Part shown: one piece after another, positions 33,398 to 39,973 of the stretch | Layout: every line of letters begins with the position of its first letter | Position numbering within the stretch: the stretch's first letter is position 1 | NCBI GenBank assembly: GCA_035548375.1 | Contig: DASZTG010000048.1 | Coordinates: forward strand, 13,560-77,559 | Direction of reading: 5' to 3' | Length of the DNA stretch: 64,000 nt | DNA from: JACQAP01 sp035548375 | Lineage (GTDB): Bacteria > Pseudomonadota > Gammaproteobacteria > Burkholderiales > JACQAP01 | Notes under the pieces: generated by a model | Database searches by the model: none | What the model was told of the DNA's origin: nothing | The model's input: only the letters and a program-made list of their open reading frames with translations | Made by a program: the position numbers and the translations under genes

Positions 33398-34039
33398 ATG
33401 CCTTCCAAGCCTGAAACGATCACGCTCGCGTTGACCGGCGCGTCCGGCATGCCGTATGGCATCCGCCTGCTCGAGTGCCTGCTGAATGCCGGTGTTCGGG
33501 TTAACCTGCTTTACTCGCAGGCGGCCCAGATCGTCGCGCGCCAGGAAATGGATTTGTCGCTGCCGGCACGCGCCAAGGAAGCCGCAAGCATGTTCAGCGA
33601 ACGCTTCGGCGCCGCGCCCGGGCAGCTGACGGCCTTCGGCCGGGAGGAATGGTTCGCCCCCGTGGCATCGGGATCCAATCCTGCGGATGCCATGGTGGTC
33701 TGCCCTTGCACGATGGGCACGCTGGCGGCGATTGCCGCCGGACTATCCGACAACCTGATCGAGCGCGCGGCCGATGTCATGCTGAAAGAGTCGCGCAAGC
33801 TCGTGCTGGTCACGCGTGAAACGCCGCTGTCGGCGATTCATCTCGAGAACATGCTGAAGCTTTCGCGCGCCGGCGCCATCCTGCTCCCCGCCAATCCGGG
33901 TTTCTATCATCATCCGCGGGACGTGCAAGGCCTGGTCGATTTCGTCGTCGCGCGCATACTCGACCAGGTCGGCGTTCACCACCAACTGCTTCCGCGCTGG
34001 GGAGATTCCGGCGGCGCCACGGATGCTGAAGGCGCTTGA
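33398..34039 (+). CDS. ubiX: Flavin prenyltransferase UbiX
   Basis: UbiX makes the prenylated FMN used by the UbiD decarboxylase in ubiquinone synthesis. The 213-residue protein has the FMN-binding ITLALTGASGMPYGIRLLE start, VVCPCTMGTLAAIAAGLSDNL, LVLVTRETPLSAIHLENML and PGFYHHPRDVQGLVDFVVARILD, all diagnostic. It overlaps the next gene by 17 nt. Confidence 0.97.
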   Translation: MPSKPETITLALTGASGMPYGIRLLECLLNAGVRVNLLYSQAAQIVARQEMDLSLPARAKEAASMFSERFGAAPGQLTAFGREEWFAPVASGSNPADAMVVCPCTMGTLAAIAAGLSDNLIERAADVMLKESRKLVLVTRETPLSAIHLENMLKLSRAGAILLPANPGFYHHPRDVQGLVDFVVARILDQVGVHHQLLPRWGDSGGATDAEGA

Positions 34040-34631
34040 CGCTCCCCTCTTCGTGACGCTGTCCATCCCACTATTTCCGCTGAACACGGTGCTCTACCCC
34101 GGCAGCCTGCTGCCGCTGAAGATTTTCGAGCAACGCTATCTGGAGATGACCAAGGCCTGTGTGCGCGATGGTTCGCCGTTCGGCGTCTGCCGCATCCGCG
34201 AAGGACAGGAAGTCGGCACGCCGGCATCGACTGAACAAGTCGGATGCACCGCCTCGATCATCGAGTGGGACATGCCCCACATCGGGCTTTTCCACCTGCG
34301 CACGCGCGGGGAGCGGCCCTTTCGCATCCTCGAGCGCAGCACGCGGCCCGACGGGCTCATCCGCGCGGACATCGAATGGCTGGAAGATACGGCGGGAGAG
34401 ATTCCCGCGGAGGCATATACGCTTTGCCGGCGCGTGCTCGAACAGGTCGTCGAGAAAATAGGGGCCGATTACTTTCCGCCGCCTCTCGCCTTCGACGATC
34501 CGCGCTGGGTCAGCTATCGCCTCGCGGAAGTTCTCCCGCTCGCGGGCGACGAAAAGCAATCGCTGCTGGAACTGCGCGACGACGGCGCACGGCTGGCGCG
34601 CCTGCACGCCTGTTTGCGCCGGACGGCCTAG
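34023..34631 (+). CDS. Lon N-terminal-domain (LON substrate-binding) protein
   Basis: A 202-residue stand-alone LON-domain protein, lacking the ATPase and protease parts of Lon. The N-terminal core reads LSIPLFPLNTVLYPGSLLPLKIFEQRYLEM, followed by SPFGVCRIREGQEVG. Such proteins are common in betaproteobacteria, and their function is not established. It overlaps ubiX by 17 nt and converges with mutY, sharing four bases at the ends. Confidence 0.9.
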   Translation: MLKALDAPLFVTLSIPLFPLNTVLYPGSLLPLKIFEQRYLEMTKACVRDGSPFGVCRIREGQEVGTPASTEQVGCTASIIEWDMPHIGLFHLRTRGERPFRILERSTRPDGLIRADIEWLEDTAGEIPAEAYTLCRRVLEQVVEKIGADYFPPPLAFDDPRWVSYRLAEVLPLAGDEKQSLLELRDDGARLARLHACLRRTA

Positions 34632-35677
34632 CGCTGCGGCGCGCGATTCAATTGCCGCAGGATCTCGCGCACGGGCGCGGGCACGGCGGCAGCCATCGCG
34701 TCTGCCGGCGCCAGCCAGAGATATCCCGGCGCCTGCGCCCGGCGCTCCAGCTTCGTGACACGCAGCAAGGCCGGCCTGATCGTGAGCGCGTAGTGCGTGA
34801 ATCCGTGCCGCACATCGGGCAAGAGGCCCTCGGTCGCCACTTCCGCGCCGAAGCGCGTCAACATGAAATCCGCGGCATCGTCTAGCCGCGCAATTTCCGG
34901 AAAGCTCCACAGGCCGCCCCAGATACCCGCCGCGGGCCGCTTCTCCAGCAGCACTTCGCGATCGCGTTGCAGGATCAGCATGACGGTCGATTTATGCGGC
35001 AATGGCTTTCTTGGTCGCGGCGCGGGCAACGCGGCAATGCGCCCGTCGCGCAGGGCCATGCAATCATCGCGCAGCGGGCAGGCCTCGCAACGCGGACGCC
35101 CGCGCGTGCAGATCCCCGCGCCCAGATCCATCAGCCCCTGCGTGTAGGACTGGACGTCGCGCGCCGGCAGCAATTCGACGGCACGGGCCCACATCGCCGA
35201 CTCGATTCTCTTGTCGCCGGGGAAGCCTTCGATGCCGAACGCCCGTGCGAACACCCGCTTGACGTTGCCGTCCAGGATCGCGTGCCGAGCGCCGAACGCG
35301 AACACGGCGATTGCGCCCGCGGTCGACCGGCCGATGCCCGGCAGGTCGACGATATCGTCGAAGGCCCGGGGAAACCTGCCGCCGTGCTTCTCCATGATCG
35401 TCTGCGCGGCGCGGCGCAGGTTGCGCGCGCGCGCGTAGTAGCCCAGGCCGCTCCACAGCTCAAGGACGTCGTCTTCCGACGCCGCAGCGAGACCTTCGAT
35501 ATCGGGAAAGCGCGCCAGGAAGCGTTGATAGTAGGGAATGACCGCCGCGACCTGCGTCTGCTGCAGCATGATCTCCGACAACCAGATGCGGTAGGGATCG
35601 CGCGTGTTCTGCCACGGCAGGTCATGGCGCCCGGCGTCCTTCTGCCATTCGATCACGCATCGCGCAAACGATTTCAT
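34628..35677 (-). CDS. mutY: Adenine DNA glycosylase
   Basis: MutY removes adenine mispaired with 8-oxoguanine. The 349-residue protein has the catalytic Glu in LSEIMLQQTQVAAVIPYY, the helix-hairpin-helix VDLPGIGRSTAGAIAVFAFG with the catalytic Asp in LDGNVKRV, and the [4Fe-4S] pattern C-X6-C-X2-C-X5-C (CTRGRPRCEACPLRDDC). The C-terminal NUDIX-like domain for 8-oxoG recognition is complete. It lies 15 nt downstream of the AsmA-family gene. Confidence 0.97.
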   Translation of the reverse strand: MKSFARCVIEWQKDAGRHDLPWQNTRDPYRIWLSEIMLQQTQVAAVIPYYQRFLARFPDIEGLAAASEDDVLELWSGLGYYARARNLRRAAQTIMEKHGGRFPRAFDDIVDLPGIGRSTAGAIAVFAFGARHAILDGNVKRVFARAFGIEGFPGDKRIESAMWARAVELLPARDVQSYTQGLMDLGAGICTRGRPRCEACPLRDDCMALRDGRIAALPAPRPRKPLPHKSTVMLILQRDREVLLEKRPAAGIWGGLWSFPEIARLDDAADFMLTRFGAEVATEGLLPDVRHGFTHYALTIRPALLRVTKLERRAQAPGYLWLAPADAMAAAVPAPVREILRQLNRAPQR

Positions 35678-35692
35678 CGGGTCGACGCCGGG

Positions 35693-38257
35693 TCAGAACA
35701 GCTTTTTCAGCTTGTCCTTGATCTTGTCCTCTGGCTTCTGCGGGGTGGCGGGCGCCTGGCCCGGAGTGGCCGGCGCGGTTTCGTCCGGCTTGCCGAGCAG
35801 CTTGGACTTGAGCTGGTCCTGCAGCTTGTCCTTGATCTCGTTTTTCTTCTCCTCCAGCTTCTGCTTGGCGGAATCGGATATTGCCGAGCCGAACTCGATT
35901 TTGTATTTGAGCGCCGTGAACGGCCCGCTTGCCCGCACCGGCAGCGTCAGGCCCGCGAGGTCGGCAATGTCCTTGCCGCCCTGGCCGCTGCTGCTCGCCA
36001 CTACAGATGCCTTGGCCAGGTAATTGAGGCTGCTCTCCGGAATGTTGATGTCGCCCTCGCCGGCCAGCCGCACGAAGGGCGACTTCATCGACAGGTCGCC
36101 GTTGTGGGCGATGCCGTTCTTGATGTCGAAACTGGCAGTCAATTCCGAGAAATCCGTCTTCTCCCCGGCCGTAGCCGCCTGCTCCGACTCCTTCTTGCCG
36201 GCGCCGAACATCGACTTCACGTTGCGCAGCGATTGCGCGAGGTTGATGCCCTTCAATGCACCATCCTTGAGGGCCAGGCTGGCCTTCCCGTTCAGGGTCT
36301 TCTTCATGGAGGACACAAGGTTTCCGGCCGTTGTCACGTCGAGCGCGATGTTGCCGCGGCCGTCGAGCATGTCCACGCCGGCGGCATCTTTCAGCAGGGG
36401 ACCGATCTGCACGCCGGCCAGGTCCTGCTTCACCGCGATCTGGTTGGTGTTTGCATTCACCGTCGCCGTGCCCTTCAGCGTGCCCTGGTACAGATTCGCC
36501 GACAACGGGTTCACATCGAGCTTGCCATCCTTGAGCTTGATATCGACGCGCACGTTCTGCGTTTTCACGTTGGATGCGACGAGATCGCCGATGCGCACGC
36601 TGCCCGATACGTCGCGCCCCTTGATGGGCGAGAAATCGATCGGTTGCTCGGCTTGCGACGGCGGCGGCGCCTTGGCCGGCTCTGCGGCCTTTTTCGGCGG
36701 CAGATACTTGTCGACATTGAGCTTGTCGATGGCAACGTCGAACGTGCTGCGCAGCGCCGCGAAATCATTCACCGATGCTTTCGCCTTGATGTTGCTGTCG
36801 TCGACCTTCAATGCCAGGTCGGCGTTCGCTAGCTGTTTTTTCATGTCAGCCAGCATGCTTCCCGATAGTGCCAGCTTCATCGCCTTCGTCGGCAAGTCGG
36901 GAGAGGCCACGTCGAAATTGCCGGCCAGCTTCGGCAGCTGGAATACCCGGCCCTCGAGGTTGGCGAGGACCGGGGTCGACAGCGATCCCTTCACCACGTT
37001 GGCCGCCTGCTTCGCATCGAGTGCGATGGCCAGCTGGCCAATGCGCACGGCTTTGCCGGTGCCTTCGATGCCGGCCAGCTTGAGGTTGCCGCTGGCGTCC
37101 AAGCCGGATCCTTGCGCCTTGAATTGCAGGACGACGTCGCTGCCGGTCGCCTTGTCGGGCGCGATGTTGATTTTCGGCGCGTCGAGCCTCGCGTCGAAGC
37201 TGTTCGCATCCTTCTTGCCCTTGGCCGTAAATGTCACGCCATCGACGAGGACGGTCTGCTTGTCCAGATTCATGACGAGCCGCGGCACGCGCAAATTGCC
37301 TTCCGACAATGTCATGCCGCCCACGGTGCCGCCGATATCGCCGACCAGGCTCTCCACCGAAAGCGCGCCCGCATTCAGCTCGATCTTCGGTGCGGAGAGC
37401 TTGGCCTTGAACGCGTCCGCGCGCATCTTGCCCGAGGCTTCGATTCCGAGCTTCGTGATGCCCACGAACTGGCTTGCCGTGCGCGCTTCGATGTCCGCGC
37501 GCAACTCAGTCGCCAGGCCGTTCACCCCCGCGGCGTCGCCGTTCACCTTGACCGACAAGCCGGACACGGCGAATACCTGCTTCTCCAGGTCCGCGTTCAG
37601 CGTTCCGGCGACTTGCAACTTGACGTCGGTCTTCGGCTGCGTCGCGCGTATCTGCGCGGAAAGCTCGAACTTCGTCGGCACGCCCGGCGCGACACGGCCG
37701 GTCTTCAGCGAGAAATCGGATATCGCATATTGCGCGCCCGTGCCCTCGTCTTTCCACGACAGCGCGGCCTTGCTGATGCGCACGCCGTCGACTTCCAGCC
37801 GGATGGTTCCTGGCGCCGGCTTTTCGACCGATGGCTTCGCCGGCGCTTCCTTGCTCTTCCCGCCGCCGAGCAGGTCGTCGATGTTGGTCTTGCCGTCCTT
37901 GTACTTGACGAGTGCCGCGCGCAGGCCGTCGAGCTGGATCTGGTCTACGACCACCTGCTTCGACAGCAGCGGGATGAGCTCGAGCGATACGCGCATGTCG
38001 TCGAGGCTCGCGAAATCCTTGTCGCTGCCGTGTTCGGAGAAACGCGTCTTGCCCAGGTGCACGCCCAGCTTCGGAAACAGCATGAGGCGGATGTCGCCTT
38101 CGATGGTCAGCGTCCTGCCGGTCTTTTCCTTGACCAGTTCGGCGACCTGCCCCTTGTACTGGTTGGGATCGAAGGTTGCAGCGATGAATGCCAGCGCGGC
38201 CGCGAAGAGCAGGATAAGGCCGCCTGCGACGATCAGGACCCACTTGAGCAGCTTCAT
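35693..38257 (-). CDS. AsmA-family envelope protein
   Basis: An 854-residue AsmA/TamB-like protein. One N-terminal transmembrane helix (about 5-28) is followed by the AsmA N-domain (ATFDPNQYKGQVAELVKEKTGR, IEGDIRL) and a long run of repeated beta structure. The AsmA C-domain lies at about 590-750, and a Lys/Glu/Pro-rich tail ends it. AsmA-like proteins are thought to form periplasmic lipid channels or bridges between membranes. It precedes mutY on the same strand and has no close operon partner upstream. Confidence 0.9.
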   Translation of the reverse strand: MKLLKWVLIVAGGLILLFAAALAFIAATFDPNQYKGQVAELVKEKTGRTLTIEGDIRLMLFPKLGVHLGKTRFSEHGSDKDFASLDDMRVSLELIPLLSKQVVVDQIQLDGLRAALVKYKDGKTNIDDLLGGGKSKEAPAKPSVEKPAPGTIRLEVDGVRISKAALSWKDEGTGAQYAISDFSLKTGRVAPGVPTKFELSAQIRATQPKTDVKLQVAGTLNADLEKQVFAVSGLSVKVNGDAAGVNGLATELRADIEARTASQFVGITKLGIEASGKMRADAFKAKLSAPKIELNAGALSVESLVGDIGGTVGGMTLSEGNLRVPRLVMNLDKQTVLVDGVTFTAKGKKDANSFDARLDAPKINIAPDKATGSDVVLQFKAQGSGLDASGNLKLAGIEGTGKAVRIGQLAIALDAKQAANVVKGSLSTPVLANLEGRVFQLPKLAGNFDVASPDLPTKAMKLALSGSMLADMKKQLANADLALKVDDSNIKAKASVNDFAALRSTFDVAIDKLNVDKYLPPKKAAEPAKAPPPSQAEQPIDFSPIKGRDVSGSVRIGDLVASNVKTQNVRVDIKLKDGKLDVNPLSANLYQGTLKGTATVNANTNQIAVKQDLAGVQIGPLLKDAAGVDMLDGRGNIALDVTTAGNLVSSMKKTLNGKASLALKDGALKGINLAQSLRNVKSMFGAGKKESEQAATAGEKTDFSELTASFDIKNGIAHNGDLSMKSPFVRLAGEGDINIPESSLNYLAKASVVASSSGQGGKDIADLAGLTLPVRASGPFTALKYKIEFGSAISDSAKQKLEEKKNEIKDKLQDQLKSKLLGKPDETAPATPGQAPATPQKPEDKIKDKLKKLF

Positions 38258-38330
38258 GGACGGCTTCCCGGGCGGAACATGGCGGCATTATCGCGCCCGT
38301 GCGTTGCGCGCGCCATCTTCAATCGCCATA

Positions 38331-38409
38331 GTCGAACCAGAGGCTTCTCACCCCCGCACCCGCGAGGGCCATGAAGCGTGAGCGCAATGGACTGGAGCGG
38401 GTGAAGGGG
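38331..38409. repeat. 79-bp direct repeat, copy 1
   Basis: Matches copy 2 (38533-38611) at 77 of 79 positions. Its last bases are identical to the 3' end of the tRNA-Gly gene as read on the plus strand (TGGAGCGGGTGAAGGGG), so it carries a broken-off tRNA end without the rest of the tRNA. It lies about 70 nt upstream of the AsmA-family start. Confidence 0.95.
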
Positions 38410-38415
38410 TTGTGT

Positions 38416-38532
38416 CTGGCCCGCATTGCCTCTGCGGGCCAGCCATCCCGAAAGGTTCCGCCGAGACCTTTCGGGACCGCCGCAGCACGCCATGCTGCGG
38501 CGTCCAATGAACAGTCCACCGGACTGTTCATT
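38416..38532. repeat. Array of four consecutive perfect hairpins
   Basis: Four perfect inverted repeats follow one another with 3-4 nt between them. 38416-38442 has a 10-bp stem and 7-nt loop. 38446-38476 has an 11-bp stem and 9-nt loop. 38478-38502 has a 10-bp stem and 5-nt loop. 38506-38532 has a 12-bp stem and 3-nt loop. The last hairpin abuts the second 79-bp repeat exactly. There are no T-runs, so these are not ordinary terminators. Open frames across the array on both strands are a by-product of its composition. Confidence 0.93.
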
Positions 38533-38611
38533 GTCGAACCAGAGGCTTCTCACCCCTGCACCCGCGAGGGCCATGGAGCGTGAGCGCAATGGACTGGAGC
38601 GGGTGAAGGGG
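38533..38611. repeat. 79-bp direct repeat, copy 2, running into tRNA-Gly
   Basis: Second copy of the direct repeat. Its right end is the real 3' part of the tRNA-Gly gene (38595-38611). A third, 14-nt copy of the tRNA end (AGCGGGTGAAGGGG) occurs at 38715-38728 on the other side of the tRNA. Confidence 0.95.
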
Positions 38612-38668
38612 ATCGAACCCTCGTCTAAAGCTTGGGAAGCTTTCGTTCTGCCATTGAACTACACCCGC
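38595..38668 (-). tRNA. tRNA-Gly (anticodon CCC)
   Basis: A complete 74-nt tRNA with encoded CCA. The 7-bp acceptor stem is GCGGGTG/CACCCGC. The anticodon loop TTCCCAA is closed by AAAGC/GCTTT, so the anticodon is CCC. The T-loop TTCGATC sits on a GAGGG/CCCTT stem with one G-U pair. It is isolated from other genes, and copies of its 3' end recur on both sides. Confidence 0.95.
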
Positions 38669-38714
38669 ACGATGCGGATTCGACGATAGTCGGATGCGCA
38701 GCGTGTCGGTCGGA

Positions 38715-38728
38715 AGCGGGTGAAGGGG
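38715..38728. repeat. Third short copy of the tRNA-Gly 3' end
   Basis: AGCGGGTGAAGGGG repeats the tRNA 3' end upstream of the tRNA, in the same orientation as the two 79-bp copies, and is followed by a small GCCCGG/CCGGGC hairpin at 38733-38747. Confidence 0.7.
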
Positions 38729-38795
38729 TCGTGCCCGGCCGCCGGGCTGCGTGCTAGCATTCGATCACGTCAATCGTCTGACCGCCGCGAGAGCC

Positions 38796-38999
38796 GTGAT
38801 CGCACTGACCATCAATGGAGAGTCCCGCTCGTTTTCCGGGCCGCTGAACGTGGCCGGCCTGATCGAGCGCCTCGATCTGCAGGGCAAGCGCGTGGCGCTG
38901 GAGCGCAACGGCGAAATCGTGCCGCGCAGCAGCTTCGGTTCGATGGAACTCCGTGACGGCGACGCCCTCGAAATCGTGGTGGCCGTCGGCGGGGGTTGA
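38796..38999 (+). CDS. thiS: Sulfur carrier protein ThiS
   Basis: ThiS carries sulfur as a C-terminal thiocarboxylate for the thiazole part of thiamine. From the GTG at 38796 the protein has 67 residues, the usual size, with the ubiquitin-like fold pattern IALTINGESRSFSGPLNVAGLIERL and the obligatory C-terminal Gly-Gly (VVAVGGG). An upstream ATG at 38751 would add 15 atypical residues. It lies 54 nt before thiG. Confidence 0.92.
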   Translation: MIALTINGESRSFSGPLNVAGLIERLDLQGKRVALERNGEIVPRSSFGSMELRDGDALEIVVAVGGG

Positions 39000-39053
39000 G
39001 GCCGCGGCAGGCATTTTCCGCTCGTTGTTCATCGACTATCGTTCACCGAATCC

Positions 39054-39857
39054 ATGGATCCACTCGTCATCGCCGGAAAATCCTATTCGTCGCGCCTGCT
39101 GGTCGGCACCGGCAAATACCGCGATTTCGCGCAGACGCGCGAAGCCATCGACGCCAGCGGCGCGCAAATCGTGACCGTCGCGATCCGTCGCACCAACATC
39201 GGCCAGACGCCGGGCGAGCCGAACCTGCTCGACGTGTTGCCGCCGGAGCGCTACACCATTCTTCCGAACACCGCGGGCTGCTACACGGCCCAGGACGCGG
39301 TGCGAACGCTGCGGCTGGCGCGCGAGCTGCTCGACGGCCATGATCTGGTCAAGCTCGAGGTGCTCGGCGATCCGCAGACCTTGTATCCCAACATGGTGGA
39401 GACGCTGGCCGCGGCCGAAACACTGGTGGGCGAAGGGTTCAAGGTCATGGTCTATTGTTCGGATGACCCGATCCTCGCGAAGCAGCTCGAGCAGGTCGGC
39501 TGCGTGGCCGTCATGCCGCTGGCCTCGCTGATCGGTTCGGGCATGGGCATCCTGAATCCGTGGAACCTGCGCATCATCATCGACAATGCCAAGGTTCCGG
39601 TGCTCGTCGACGCCGGCGTGGGCACGGCCTCGGATGCCGCCATCGCGATGGAACTGGGCTGCGACGGCGTGCTGATGAACACGGCAATCGCCGCTGCGAA
39701 CAATCCGGTGCTGATGGCCAGCGCCATGAAGAAGGCGGTCCAGGCCGGACGCGAAGCCTGGCTCGCCGGGCGCATGCCGAAAAAACTCTATGCCGCGGCG
39801 CCCTCCTCCCCCACCGGCGGCATGATCGCCCCAGATAGCCACAACAAGGCCGCGTGA
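39054..39857 (+). CDS. thiG: Thiazole synthase
   Basis: ThiG condenses deoxyxylulose 5-phosphate, dehydroglycine and ThiS-bound sulfur into the thiamine thiazole phosphate. The 267-residue protein has VIAGKSYSSRLLVGTGKY, the Schiff-base lysine in DLVKLEVLGD, and the phosphate-binding VDAGVGTASDAAIAMELGCD. It pairs with thiS; thiE, thiO/thiH and thiF are not nearby. Confidence 0.97.
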   Translation: MDPLVIAGKSYSSRLLVGTGKYRDFAQTREAIDASGAQIVTVAIRRTNIGQTPGEPNLLDVLPPERYTILPNTAGCYTAQDAVRTLRLARELLDGHDLVKLEVLGDPQTLYPNMVETLAAAETLVGEGFKVMVYCSDDPILAKQLEQVGCVAVMPLASLIGSGMGILNPWNLRIIIDNAKVPVLVDAGVGTASDAAIAMELGCDGVLMNTAIAAANNPVLMASAMKKAVQAGREAWLAGRMPKKLYAAAPSSPTGGMIAPDSHNKAA

Positions 39858-39866
39858 TCCGGAAAT

Positions 39867-39888
39867 AGGCCGGGAAACGGCCTTTATT
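39867..39888 (+). terminator. Weak terminator candidate after thiG
   Basis: A 6-bp stem (AGGCCG/CGGCCT) with a GGAAA loop followed by TTATT. The short T tract makes it doubtful. Confidence 0.4.
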
Positions 39889-39973
39889 CGCCGCTAGGCC
39901 GGTTGCCCGCCTGCGGATAATCCGTCCAACTCCCCGATGTTTTTTTGGGGCACCTGGAACGAGGACGGATCCG

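Noticed and set aside
38319..38589. Open frames on both strands across the hairpin array
   Set aside because: They follow from repeat composition, overlap the tRNA gene, and have no ribosome binding sites.
38331..38728. Integrated element or genomic island at tRNA-Gly
   Set aside because: Repeated tRNA ends suggest past insertion, but there is no integrase, no cargo and only about 120 nt between the repeats.
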